A stretch of DNA of 64,000 nt. It comes from Mansonella perstans. Lineage: Eukaryota > Nematoda > Chromadorea > Rhabditida > Onchocercidae. A program made the translations under genes and the position numbers. Below are positions 1-12,910 of the stretch, in pieces (within the stretch, counting starts at the first letter, position 1; the number at the start of each line of letters is the position of its first letter). Under the pieces are notes generated by a model. It saw only the letters and a program-made list of their open reading frames with translations, was not told where the DNA came from and made no database searches. Where the stretch lies: assembly GCA_037074765.1 (NCBI GenBank), contig JBAMDO010000093.1, positions 1 to 64,000 on the forward strand. The letters run 5' to 3'.

Positions 1-1438
1 TTATATTTCTGATGAAGAAGATCTTTCATTTGTTTTACTTATTAAGTGAATTCTATATTTTTCTTGTATTCATGTAACATGGCGATTTTCCACTAGTTTT
101 TAGAATTATTTTTCCGACAGCAGTCTACTTTGAGTAGAATGAATTAAATAGACATTCCAAGTTTCTGTTAAAAAGACTAATGCTTACTTCTGTCCTCTGA
201 ATAATTTCGTCATCGCTATGAATTCATTTAGTGTTCAGGTATTTTAAAATGATCATCAGCGATGTCTTAAATTCATAGGGATGTATTGTTTTTTCAGCAT
301 TATTGGCATTGTTAAAGCGTATGTGGTGAATTAAAATTTTTATGTACGTGTACATTTAAATGATATTTAACCATTCGTTTTAGTTTTAATTTTCTAATTT
401 AAGCGATAATCATTGTAGAAATAGCTCCTGTTACGTATTGATTTTTGGATCGTTTAGATCTTGTAGATTTTTAAAATTAAATTGAAAAAAAAACATGAAA
501 TTTAGAAAAAACGTAGAATATTCTTCGCATGAGGTTTCATGAGAAAAATTCTATTCATAACTGCTCTTGTTTACCGAAATTGCAATATCTTCATTCAAGC
601 TTTCTTAAAATCTGATTCCTCAATTTACTGGCGTAACGAGTATTAATTTCGTTAATTTCGTTACTTGACAAGTTTAATTTCGTTACTGTTTGGTCTCTTA
701 CTGTTATTGTTGCTGCTATTAATAATATTATCAGATAACCTATATAAGCATTTAATAACCATTTTGGAAAAGCTAACTGATGATTGGCTAACACTAAAGC
801 AAATCGGTAATTGTGTATTGGACTATTTTTTGTTTCAACAATTACGTTGTATTTTAACCATATTTTCGGATTCGTTTATCTCTTATTCTATTCTAATATA
901 TCTTTAATTTCATATTAATACAAAATCTAATCGGTTATCATGGATAATTTTTTTTTTACTATTAAGTTTTAGATTTAGTGTATTTGTATAGTGATCCTAA
1001 GATATTTTACTTGCTTCAAGGGTTGTGTAACACAGTGCCTGGGATGCTACTGTTTAGAGTTATTGTAATTTATTTTGTTATTTGGATTATGGTAAATAAA
1101 TTTTTTTTTTGGATTATGGTGGATAAATTTTTTTGGATTATGGATAAAAATTCTCATTTTAATAACTTTTGTTCAGAAATTTCATTTTCAGTTTATTACG
1201 AGTTATCTTGATGACGCTGAAATATGCTTGAAAAAAATTTCAAGGATTTCATAAATTCTTTAAATCATTTTCATTCATTTGCTTATCAAATCATAACTAG
1301 ATAGTTATTAAAATGAGTTGAATAATCCAACGTTTCTTTGATTTCAGTTAGGTCAAGAACTTCTTTTGTGCTTCTAATTTTGCACCATTGATTAATTTTA
1401 TTGTTGTCGAAAAATAATGATTTAATTGGCTTTTTTTT
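1..1438. other. Left-edge non-coding AT-rich stretch
   Basis: No convincing exon was found. The first 50 bases can be read as a short acidic open stretch ending in a stop, which might be the tail of a gene to the left, but nothing confirms it. The other open frames here are short and low-complexity. A small imperfect repeat lies at 1081-1157. Confidence 0.5.
1081..1157. repeat. Short imperfect tandem repeat, about 26-28 bp x 3
   Basis: The core GGATTATGG followed by a TAAATTTTTT-like tail occurs three times in succession, with the T-run shortening in later copies. It lies upstream of MRPL23 and has no coding sense. Confidence 0.6.
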
Positions 1439-1440
1439 AG
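1439..1440 (+). promoter_or_regulatory. Probable spliced-leader trans-splice acceptor of MRPL23
   Basis: A T-run followed by AG sits 7 bases before the MRPL23 start codon at 1448, with no recognisable upstream exon. This is the usual arrangement for SL trans-splicing in nematodes. It supports the choice of start. Confidence 0.6.
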
Positions 1441-1447
1441 TATTCTT

Positions 1448-2423
1448 ATGTCCACTAGAATATATCGTTTATGGCAGCCTGGAAATCCGAAAATACGAGT
1501 GTTTTTACCCAACTTCTGGATGAAATTAGTCGATCCCTATCCTTCACGATTACCGAAGCATGTCGTTAAATTTGAAGTTGACAAGAGGTTTGTTGTATCT
1601 AATAATGCTGCTTTTAATAATGCTATTTTGTTGTCCTAAATGAATGCTGAATTTTGGTGAATTCAGAATGTCAAGAGGCGATGTTAGAGAATATTTGGAG
1701 AAAATATATAACCTTCCGGTACGAGAAGTTCGCACTTTGGTAAATTTTTGCTTAGTTTGGTGATTTTATGTAAATTTGATCCTGCGTCAAGCTTCATAAG
1801 ATGTTTGTTCACTGTATTAACTGCTTCTGTTTACTGATTGTCTTTCATTTTCTCTTTTTCAAATTCTCCAGACGGTTCGATTTTATTTAATGTTGCAATT
1901 CAATTGTTTACTAGCAAAATATCGTTTCGTGGTCTTCAACATTTTTTTTTCACTGTCTCAGGCCTTCAGGTAAAAGCTGGTCGAATAACATATGATTTTC
2001 CGTTGGATAAAGAAAAGCGAAGAGCTTTATGGAAAGAAGATGACAAGAAATATGCATACGTTTTTATGGTAATTGCAGCTTTTTTATGACAATTATATTT
2101 TCATCGAGTTAAAATGAAACCAAATTACTCAAAAAAACATTCTCGTTATTCCCTTGTTTGTAGATTTCTTTTGTTATTTTTTTTTCCTTCCTTCCATATT
2201 TTTTTATTTTTATTTTTTTCTGTTTTACTTTTGAAATTGGTTTTTCGTTACCATTCTGCAGACGGTGTTACAGGAGAAAAGATTCGATTTTCAATTTCCA
2301 AATTTATTCGAAAAATGTCAGGAACAAGAAATGTGGGATAAGATGAAACAGAAAATGCCGGATTTAACAAACAACGAATATATCAATCGCGATCGCCATG
2401 GAGTGGGCGAATTCTTACCTTAG
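1448..2423 (+). CDS. MRPL23: Mitochondrial ribosomal protein L23 (uL23m)
   Basis: Structural protein of the mitochondrial large ribosomal subunit; in this family uL23 lies near the peptide exit tunnel. Four exons: 1448-1587, 1667-1739, 1970-2068, 2262-2423 (TAG). All introns are GT..AG and phases close, giving 157 aa, close to the roughly 150 aa of animal MRPL23. Seen: N-terminus MSTRIYRLWQPGNPK with a FLPNFWMKLV segment; across the first junction FEVDKRMSRGDVREYL, then IYNLPVREVRTL, the family's most recognisable block; exon 3 ends with KKYAYVFM; the C-terminal exon is charged with a FDFQFPNLFEK segment. The start follows a likely trans-splice acceptor. The gene is about 0.7 kb upstream of PRIMPOL on the same strand, so a shared transcript is possible. 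Confidence 0.9.
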
Positions 2424-3121
2424 ATAATAGTTTGTTACTGTTAGTATCAGTATTTTGGTTTGGATGTTTTTCTGACGATATTTTTTGTTAAAGCTTCTGT
2501 TAAAATTGAAAGCTTAGGAAGAGAATTTTTCATTCGCTCCGGTGGTTGCCGATAAGATTTTTATGGTGATTCTATTTACCTATCTCATTCAAAAACCTGC
2601 CTAATCAGCGGGAAATACACTGAGTGACTGGAAAATTACAATAATTCTGTTGTTTAAGACATTAAAGGTAATATTCCCAGGATAAATCATGAATGTTAAA
2701 CTTTTGTGTATAGATGTGTTTCTCCATCGATTCTTCTTTTCGATTGTTGCTGTAAATGTGTAATATAAATTTGTAAGTACCGTATATTTCAAAATGTGAA
2801 TCGGAAATTTTCGAATGAGATTGCGGCAAGATTATTGAACAGTATTAAAAATCCACTTTGTGTTCATTAGTCTTTATAACATAAAGATTCTTTACTATGT
2901 TATTAATTTATGCGGTAAAATATCTGCTATAAAATTTTCTTGATTTATGCAGTGTGACGAACTAAAATAGCTCGTGAGTTGAAATGACTGATATTCTCAG
3001 GTGTCATGCACTTCAGCAACTCCTTGGTTTTCCACTGAATCCGCTCGTATAGCATATTCTTTATTCGTTCGGTATTTATACTGACCTATTTTTGTCAAAT
3101 TAAATAATTGAAGCTACTCGG
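2424..3121. other. MRPL23-PRIMPOL intergenic gap
   Basis: About 0.7 kb with no exon found. An AG at 3112-3113, 8 bases before the PRIMPOL ATG, could be a trans-splice acceptor, but the tract before it is pyrimidine-poor. The antisense open frame at 2601-2792 has no recognisable protein. Confidence 0.5.
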
Positions 3122-6100
3122 ATGAATAACTTGGACAGCTTGAATTCAATTGATGATAACGAGACGTGGTTTTATGGAGCACGTGATACGAGTGAACAGA
3201 CCGAGATTCGAAATCAGACTGTTCCAAATAAAGCACAGGTAATTAATTCCTCCCTTAAAAATCTGATCAGCTTTGATAGATGAATTAGGTGAAGTAAATT
3301 TTATTGAATAATGAAATGCTAGAAATCATTATTCGGTAATTCGTTTCGGCTTTCATTGAATATGTATTTACAAAATTTGCCATTGTCATACAGGGTACTT
3401 TTTCTTGATGATATCGTGAAAGAGGAAGAGTTTGAGTCGTCCAAATAGATGTTATCATTTTTAATTGTAATCATGTTTTTACTGAAGAAACAAAAGCCAA
3501 AACGAAGTCTTCTCGAAGCTTCATTGGGTTTGACGGTTTACAAGCAACTGAACGATGCTTTGCTAAAATGTGAGCAAGAAGGACCAATGGCAAGGGTATT
3601 TGCATTCGAGTATTCCGTTCATCGTCCAGGTTGGTCTCATTAAACTGAAGGAAATCGTCCCTAAAGGTTGCACAAATTGCCCATGCCTAGTATCGAAGGA
3701 TTGATTTGACTGCGTAGGCTAGAAAATGATATTTCAGAACACATGTAAAATATCAGATTCTTCTAAATCATAGAAATGCGGGGTGAGACTAGTTCACTGT
3801 CCTTCTACGATAATAAGGACTGGTTTTTTTTTTTTTCGTTTAAACGATTGCATGCGTTTTTTCCACGCATGATTTTCTGGTGTTTACTTGTACGGATAAG
3901 TGTCTCCGAATAAATTTCTTGCAGGACAAAGAAAGTATCTTGTATCGACAGTAGACCGATTCTGGCAGTGGTACAAGGAACAATACTATGTTTCATTTTA
4001 CGAATTGATACCACAAAATCGCCCTGCTCGTCTCTACTTTGATCTTGAATTTTATCGCGAAACGAATCCCGATGTTAAGGAGGAGGACTTGATTAAGGAT
4101 TTTAATGATTGCCTCAGTGAGGTGTTCACGAAAATGTTTGGTATTGACTTGAACCCAGAAAAGGTTGGTACTTGGTTTTTTTATCAGAAAAGATAGGAAG
4201 TAGGTTTGCCGATTTCATTTACAAATTTTGAGAAATTTGGACCAATAAATGTAAGAAGCTTAGCAACGAAAAGGATATTATGATTCTGAATATCTGTCCC
4301 AGTTTGAAAATTCCTGATTATTCCCTTTAATGCGTTGATATTTGTCATAATCGAGTTGGAATTTCACGGAAGGCTTGAGCAGTATACAATAAAGTAAACA
4401 ATAATCAGCGCTAATCAAGTTCACCGTGCAACAGTGATAAGTCGTAGTTTATGTTTATGTTGAGTCATTGGTTTACAGGAAATGTTGGTATTTGATGCTT
4501 CAACAACTACCAAATATAGCGAACATATTATTGTTCACTTAGCTGGTAACCATTTGTTTCTATCAAATACTTCCATGAAATCTTTTATACAACAACTGAA
4601 GGAAGAAATGTTATCATCTGGCCGATGTTTAATTTGGAATGCGGATGGTACCAAACTGATGACATTGTTTGATGCAACTGTTTACACAACGTAAGTTTTT
4701 ATTGCCACATGCTGTAATCTGAATGAAAGGGATATCTGGTTCGATAAAAGCTTGAATAAGACAAATCTCATATTAGTTTAGCTTAAATTGTTGCTCTGAA
4801 AAGCTACGATTTGTAACAGTTAACACATATGATTTCTGATCTTTCATGAATAACAGAAATACAGCTGATTTAGCCTCGAATTCAAGCTTCTTTTGCTTCA
4901 AAATTAGCAAAACCAGTTACTGTTTTAATGTTTTAATTATCTAGATGGAAAACATTGCTTCAATCTAAATTATCCTTTCCTTATTAGCTAATCTTGGAAT
5001 TCTTTTTATGTTTACAGCGTACAGACTTCATGTGACAAAGAATATTGCTGACCATTTCAGCAGTGTTCTTTGCTACCTGAAATTACGGTAGCAATTATCC
5101 TTACACTGAAATTTTTCTTTATGGCAGATTTTGTATTGTCATTTATATAGGAATAAGCAGTTTTCGTTTATTATTAAGTAAATTTTTATCAGTCTTATAA
5201 AACGTCATTTCTCTTACTTTACTTCAGTCTAACTTCATTTTCATTTGATCAATAAAAAGCAATACTTTCAGGAATCGTAATTTTCGTTTATACTTATCGT
5301 CCAAATTGGGAAAAACCAACCCTTTGATACTCGCAAAACGTTGTAATTTTTATGCCCACAAGAAGAACATTTCAAGACAGCAAATTTTTCTCGATTCATT
5401 AGTAGTACCTGCCAAGTACAATACATCTCAAGTCTTTTGTATCCCAATAGCTGGAAATGGAGAATATCCCGGTATTCAAAGTAAAGAGCCAAAAATCCTT
5501 GCAATTCCTGCTCGAGGTATTTTGAAATGGGATAGTTATTCATTCATGGAATATGCTTAATTTCACAACTTGGATTTTTTTTTTGCTCTCATATTAGTAA
5601 TTAATTTGCAGTCTCTAAATATCTAAACATCTGTCTCTCGTAACTAGTTTCTAGCAACATCATGTTCTTGAGTAATTCCTTGTGTTTTTTAATTACTTAA
5701 CTTGCTTTGGCGCACTAATACTAAGATACTTTGGATTCGCATGCAAATACTAAAATGGATGCACTATTGTTAGTTTTCCATTTAGTTCCTGAATCAAGTA
5801 AAATTGTGGACTACATAATTGGCCGTGGAGCAACATCGCCTTTTCCCATACTGGACCAACATATCATCTCTGTAAACAGGTGCGCTTTGAAATACTAGCC
5901 AGAGATTAATCAGTTTATTTCTCTGGGTTAACAAAATATGTTTCAGGAGGTGGAAGGATAATGCATCGATTCGGAAGTGGAAGTTAATGGTGAATAAAGT
6001 TACAATGTCCCGACATATTATTTATTATGTATGTTAACATTTTAGAAAGATTGTTCTTGTTCCGGTACCATTTCATTTATATAAATGAAAGGAGATAATC

Positions 6101-6892
6101 TTACTAAAGTTCATATTTTTTAAAAAAGACTACCATGGAGAAAAAGATCGGAATATTTTTAAGAAATTCTTTTGCATTGTGGGAAAATTACTTTTTCTTT
6201 TTTAGATCTCGAATTGTCGCTATTGTTTTAATATTGGCCGAGAGCATCGAAGTAACGGGGTGTATTGGATGGTGAACTTAGATAAATTGCACTGTTTTCA
6301 AAAATGTTACGATGCCGATTGCAATGGTATCAGCTCGAATTATTTTCCTTTGCCGAATTTTGTCTGTACTTCCATACTATCTATGAAAGGTGAAAATTTC
6401 GTTTGATCTTAATTACCTTTTCCTGTTTCCTTTTTATATTTATCATTTTTAGCTAAATCTGGAACGTTTGATTATTTAAATTTGTTTAATTTTATGATTT
6501 AAACATTATTTTGCCTTCTGATTCCGAGCCAACTAATTTAGATATTTATTTATGTTTTTGAACTTATTTGTTTTTTATTTCTGCAATTTTTTTTTTTAGC
6601 AACTACTTTTATAGATTTGCCATTGGAAACCAATCAAATTGTAATGCATGCATCAAATACAGAGGATGAAGATAAAACAGTTGGGATAGATAATATGTCA
6701 AAGCAACAACTGCTCGATGTATTAAGCGAAGCGAGAGCAATGAATAAGACTGAAATTCAGAAGCGTACGTTAACAAATCGTCATCGAAGTCCCATTCTAG
6801 AAATGGAAGCATTGCAAAATGATCGCAACTTATTAGAATTAACGGATGATGAATTGCTGAATGCTTTTAGTTCAGCCGAAAATCAATTATGA
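3122..6892 (+). CDS. PRIMPOL: PrimPol, primase and DNA-directed polymerase (AEP family)
   Basis: Archaeo-eukaryotic primase that synthesises primers and re-primes stalled forks in nucleus and mitochondria (known for the family). Exons: 3122-3238, 3488-3629, 3925-4163, 4479-4690, 5272-5516, 5786-5879, 5947-6028, 6206-6389, 6600-6892 (TGA); 535 aa, against 560 in human. Motif I is seen as YFDLEF (metal-binding D-x-E) in exon 3, motif II as KYSEH (S-x-H) and motif III as LFDATVYTTNRNF (Asp) in exon 4 running into exon 5. The zinc knuckle is in exon 8: NCRYCFNIGREH, then CFQKCYDADC, giving the C-H-C-C ligands. The acidic/hydrophobic tail LTDDELLNAF resembles the RPA-binding motif of the human protein (inference). 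The spacing between motifs II and III is much shorter than in human. Least certain: the exon 2 acceptor and the exon 7 end, where an alternative GT lies after 5990. Confidence 0.9.
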
Positions 6893-7191
6893 TCTAATTG
6901 TCACTGTATTTTCTTCCAATGTGCTGTTGTTACAGTTGGTTTGCTTTGTTGTCGTATGATGTGATTTAAGCAACGTTAGCTATGTTGAGGTCCTTCAAAG
7001 TGTTGTGTATATTGTGAAATGATTTGAAAAGTTTCCTCTCTCCTCATATCATATGTTTTAAACCCTTTATTTATTTTTTTTTGTACATCATATTGTTTTT
7101 AGAAAGCATTTACTAGTTACTGTCATTATTTTAATTACTCAATTATAATTATTTGTATTTTTAGAGCGTGCCTTCTGATCATCCTGGTATG

Positions 7192-7197
7192 AATAAA
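7192..7197 (+). terminator. Likely PRIMPOL polyadenylation signal
   Basis: AATAAA about 300 bases after the PRIMPOL stop and preceded by T-rich sequence. It is the nearest canonical hexamer I noticed downstream of the stop. Confidence 0.4.
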
Positions 7198-8270
7198 ATG
7201 TTCAAGTATTCCGAAGCTTTTCTATGAAACTTAAGTGCCTGCGTATTTGCTTTCTCTACTGATATAAATTATGATAAAAAGCTAAAAAGCGGGTAGCACA
7301 GGACGGGGAAAGTGAAGCCAAGTAGATTAAATGGCAACTTAAACACTATTGATTGCTTGTTTAACCTAAGTTAATCGTAAATAAACATAATAACTGTGAC
7401 ATTGTTGAAATCTAGGCGTTTCAGAATGGACAAATACAGTAAGCAAGTAAGAAGATAAGCAAAGAAAGATTTTCAAAACAGTGATTGCCTACTTTCAATG
7501 TGAGTTTACCACTTTCTGAAATAATCGGACCAATGTAATTAATATTCTGAAAGTGAAAACTTTTTCTTGTTCATATTTCAGCAGCAAACGAATCGAGCAA
7601 CTTTACCAAGTTTAATTCCATATTTGCAATCGAATGTATCAAAGCATCTGCTTATTTTATTGTTACATTTTAGAATAAGAGGAAAAGGGGATGGTTAGAA
7701 TTATATGAGCTCATTAATCATTAAGTTTTCACTTTTTCTTTTTTCATAAGCACAAATTTCTGCTATGTTTAATTAAAATTATGAAAAAATTTCATTCATT
7801 AAGTTACAAAGAAATTTCACTTAGGCTTAGTTTCTGTTAGAAAGTAGAGTAGTTTAGGCTAGAAACTGAAAAAGCTTTACTTTTGATAGTATAAGCACAA
7901 ATTTCTGCTGTGTTTTAACGCTAACAAGAAATTGAGAAAATGGGAATTGTAGTAAGCTGCATCAGAATAGAATGAATTATGTCAAATGAAGCTTTCTTGA
8001 CAAAAATCGTACTACTTCAACTTCAGTGCAGTAATAACAAGTTACAATAAGCAAATGTCACCATGTGATAAATATGATCAAAAGTAATCATTTTATCGAG
8101 TAGTTTGCATAGGAAATTTTGCAAATAAATCAACTATAATCAGAAAAAAATAAGCATTATATCATTTTGGATGGAAATGATATTTCAGAACAAGTAGAAT
8201 TTTAGTTCAATATCCGAATAACATGCATACTAATTGTTGAAAACGATTGAAGGAAATAAAAAAAAGTAAA

Positions 8271-8600
8271 TAAGTACAATTCTATTAAGTACCTTGTAAC
8301 TAAGCACAATTCTATTAAATACCTTGTAAATAAGTACAGTTCTATTAATTACCTTGTAAATAAGTATAATTCTATTAAGTACCTTGTAACTAAGCACAAA
8401 TTCTATTAAGTACCTTGTAACTAAGTACAATTCTATTAAGTACCTTGTAAATAAGTACAATTCTATTAAGTACCTTGTAACTAAGCACAAATTCTATTAA
8501 GTACCTTGTAAATAAGCACAAATTCTATTAAGTACCTTGTAACTAAGCACAAATTCTATTAAATACCTTGAAAACTAAGTACAATTCTATTAAGTACCTG
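8271..8600. repeat. Minisatellite, 30/31-bp unit, about 11 copies
   Basis: Direct head-to-tail copies of a unit around TAAGTACAATTCTATTAAGT followed by ACCTTGTAAM. Copies are 30 or 31 bases and differ at a few fixed positions (TAAGTAC/TAAGCAC, AATTC/AAATTC, GTAAC/GTAAA). There are no unique spacers. The long antisense open frame over it is only the repeat translated. Confidence 0.95.
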
Positions 8601-9408
8601 AAGTACCGATAAAGACCGGTAAATCCCGAAAGATTTAGTGAATGTAAAAGAAATTAAGAACAGAGAAATGGAAGAATAGCGATAGATTCAAGCAGTGTTG
8701 GTTAGGTGACAAATAATTCATAAGAGAGACAGAGGCAAAGACAGAGATAGAGAGAAAGAGAGAGTACTTATACCAGACAGTCATAGTAAGATGTGTGTTC
8801 GAATTGATCATGAAGACTACTTGTAATAGTTAATAACGCCACTGGCTACTATTGCGCAGAATATTGCTGCCCAAATAGTAGCCAAAGTCCAGTTTTTCTT
8901 TTTTCCCACGTTTTCAATCTAGTTTAATTGTTTTCTTCGGCAACCTTTCATCTTATCGCTTTTTGTTATATCATAGCAAACTTACTATGATGCAAAACAT
9001 ATATGGTTAGAGAAATAAGATTGTTTATAAATTAAATTAAGTTCATCTTAGGGTTATTTTAGATAGATTCAAGCAAGCATAGATTTTTTTTCAACATTCA
9101 CGTCACAAAGAAAATTTCACGTTTCTGTCACATTTTTTCACCTTTCTCACGTTTCATCTCGTCTCTCTTGTTTCCTCAAAAGTTTTGCTTCATTCTAATG
9201 CACAATGCATTGCTAGTTTTGCATTTATCTCAAAGTAAGTATTACTTCCATAATAGCTTCTGGGAGGCACGACGAGAGATTCTTTCAACATTAACGTTTT
9301 GAAATTTAAAGAAGAATGGATGCTTTTAATGCTTCTGCTACTACAGTGATTTCTCTTTTCAACAAATGAAGGAGAAAAGGTGAAAAAAAAAAACTATCAT
9401 GATAATAA

Positions 9409-9532
9409 ATGAGCTAAGATGGGTTACCGAGAATATCGATTACCATCGTATGAGCTAAAGTGGGTTATCGGGGAGTATCGATTATCATCATATGAGCTAA
9501 GGTTGGTTACCGGGAGTATCGATTACTATCGT
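9409..9532. repeat. Tandem repeat, 41-42 bp x 3
   Basis: Three consecutive copies begin ATGAGCTAA and contain GGTTACCG..AGTATCGATTA. Copies are 41, 42 and 41 bases with several substitutions each. They are diverged but clearly head to tail. Confidence 0.85.
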
Positions 9533-12500
9533 ATGGTTCTTTTGTCATCAGACTTTATCATCTTTTTTTTATTCTTTATCATCAGACGGTTCATATATCA
9601 TCAACAAACTACAGCTCATTTAGTATTACCTTTTTATGATTCACATGATGATTTGATGATACCCCTTATGTTTCACCGATATGCGTGCTAGTTTTCCGTC
9701 CCAGAGGATCGATCGATAAACGAACCAAACTATCCAGATTGGGTTTTTTTTTTTGCACCAAACATTATCCAATCATTTATACAACAACTTAATTTCTGAT
9801 GCACACTATTTGGAATACTTCAAGTGGCATAAATTTTTATTGAAACTCATCATTTCGAATAGCAAATTTAAAAATGTAACCCTTTGATGATTGGATGATG
9901 AATATTGAAACTTTCATGTTGAGTATGAAATCAATATTGAAACTATCACCATATCAGATAGCTAAGCTGTACAAGTTTAGGATGCAGCCAGGATTGATCA
10001 CTTTCATGTTGAGTATTTTGAACAAATAATAGCAAAGCAAATCAAAAAATTGCAAACTAGATGGCATGAAAACGACCTTGATATGATATCATTATAAAAA
10101 ATGAAAAAAGGGTAGTAGGATTCTTTGTCTCGAAAGATCTTTTAATGATAATAATGTAAGAAATTGCTACGATAACTTTTGTTGAGTTGTGTAGAACGTT
10201 GCTAGTTGCATCAATAATTGAAATGGGGAATTGATAGTGTATTTTAAATTTAGATATTTATCATTTAAAACACTTAATTTCTGTTAATTTCGACAAATGC
10301 ATTGCCAGTAACCTAGATGTGTTATTTTGCTGATTTTGCTAGGCTACTTACTGAACTGAATCAACTAATAGTGACTCGAAACAATGTGGCAAAGAAATAA
10401 CGTTAACCTATTCTGATTCTAGTCTCTTCTCTTCCAGTTTAGTTTATTTTTTCGTGCTTACTTTTTCTCGTTTAATCTTCACTGCTTTATGATTTGATGA
10501 TATATTTACCAAATGCATCACTTCTGTGATGTGATTAATGAATTCTTTTAATTTTATTTTTCTTGCTTGATATTTTTGATTGATTTAACTTTTTGAATTT
10601 TATTTTCATTTCATTATTAGAGGAAAATTGTAGTTCGTGCTACTTTTATTTGGTATACTTTAATACTTTTAAATTGTGCGATCGTATTGCAATAATACTA
10701 GAAAAAAATTTTAATGAATGAAAGGAAACTAAAAACAGGATTTGGAACTGTACTACATAAAGTGGAAACAGCAATGTCTTCTCGTTGGCAACGTTTTTAT
10801 AGGAAATAAGCAATCTGTTCCGATCAGATTTATCAGTTTTATAAATTTTTAATCACTTTCAAAGCAAACCATTCTTGATCATATACGATATTGTGTATAT
10901 ATAGCATTATACATTGTAAAATGTCATTTTAAATTGCAAGATGAAGTCATTTTTCTAGTTTAATATCGTTGACAATAGGAGAATACTTAAAAATTATGGC
11001 ACTTGATTACTCTATTTGCTCCTCATACTTCTATCTTTTAGCATTTTGAGGAGCATTTAAATTCTTTCGCATACTCTCTCACTGTGAAATATCAATTATT
11101 CAAGACAACTATGTGTCAGGTTAGGAATAAATAAGAATTAATAGGTATGGTGACTTTTTTGTTCCGTTTACTTCAAGTCGAATCTGTTGGCTCTTAAATG
11201 TCAGAAGACATTAATATTATTTTAATCATATAATTAAAAAATCATTATTAAATATTAAAACACATTATTTCGTGCTTTGTGGTATCATTTTGCGAAGTGT
11301 TTTGGCAAGAGCAGTTATACGATTACTTGCTAGCACTAAAAAGTTCTAGATACTAATTCATCCGAAATTATAAAAAGTAGAGGGAAATTTTCAATAATAT
11401 AATACAAAGCTATTTGAACACTTCGTTTATTTGTTCTAATTTATTGGTTTTCTGAATCTGTTTTTTCGGGAAGTACCTTTAATTTGCCTACTGTGGAAGT
11501 TTTTTCTTTTAAAAAATCGGAAGTTTGCACAAAGTTTTTGGAAAAAAAAAATTTTTTTTCCTTTTTAATTGATCATTCTCAAATTTTTTGCTTGTCTTTA
11601 AGCTCACCATATTTACTTCAACAGAGTGTAATATATCTTTCATTTACTGTTTCAGTTCCATAGAGCAACTTTAATAATAGAATAAATAGAGTGAACAACT
11701 ATGACTTTTCGTCTCTTTTCGTTCTGCTCATTCTCGGGATTGAGTACAGTGAAATAGCGGTGTACTATATAATATTCTAATAGTGATATTGATGTTAATT
11801 TAATAATGATGATATTAGTAATGGAATATAAGACGGATTCATTAAAACGTTGAAAGCGTTTTCTTCTTTTACTGAGTGTTTGATAGTTTTTGATAGATCA
11901 GGTGATTTATTAAATTACTTGCTTACTGTTCTATTCAATATAAGGCAAAAAATATGGTCATACTTTGGTTGTATTTTCAGTTATTCCAGACACTCAGAAA
12001 TGATCCTTTCGGGTGCTGTTAAGTTAGCTTGTTTCATATTTCAGTGATCTATGTTGTATGTTATAGAATCATCAAGCGGGTGCTACCTTTTTACCACTTT
12101 ACAAATATATTCCATATAAGTCAGTTATCTTTATGTAGTTATTAGAACTAGTTAATCTCTTTTAGTAATCATTTGTAAAGTTATATTCAAAAACTCTTTA
12201 TAATTTACAATTAGACAGCATAGCATTGCCGTACTTAATTTATGCTTCAAAAATAGAAATTAATATTTGAGGAAAAGGGATTAACTTGTGTTAGATTTGG
12301 GATTTAAGCCTTAAATTTTGGGTCTTAAAATTTGAGATATATCTATCAAAACAGATAACCGTAGCCAACAGCAACAAAGTTGCATATTTCATTTTATTTT
12401 TTTTTTCTCACTTTTAGAAAATTATTTTCGCGAAAAAATTGCTTATGGACCTGTAGCATGTTACTGAATCAGAAATTTATATTTATTTATAGGAAGGCAA

Positions 12501-12910
12501 TTTCAGCAAATAAAATAATATTGTAACTCTTTTCTGACTAACTTGAGACTTAAAAAATCAGTGAATAGTCGAATGATTTTCGAATTTCTCTGATAAATTT
12601 GGAGAGCTCATTTAAAAATTGGAAAAGTGTAATTGAAATGAGCAAAATAAATCCTGTATCTTATAAGATTATGAATACAGTAGTGGGAATATTCATTTTG
12701 TTGTTTCTTCTTTCAGAGCAGTTGATTTTTAAAAGTTGGTAAGATATATTCTAGATTTGTTTAGGATTTTTGTAGACTTGAAGGCAGATATTCAGTTTTT
12801 CTTTTTCATAAACCCCTATTCTCACAGAATTGCTAAAATTGTAAGCTTGAAATGAAATTTTTATTGTGGGCAGTTCTTGAAAATTGTTCCCACCAACCAT
12901 CAAATTTTGC

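Noticed and set aside
1..60. Tail of an upstream gene (acidic stretch then stop)
   Set aside because: Too short to identify, and no acceptor is visible before the window edge.
8230..8490. 86-residue antisense open frame
   Set aside because: It is the 30/31-bp minisatellite read in frame, giving a period-10 peptide; no coding value.
8271..8600. CRISPR-like array
   Set aside because: Units abut directly with no unique spacers, and the host is a nematode.
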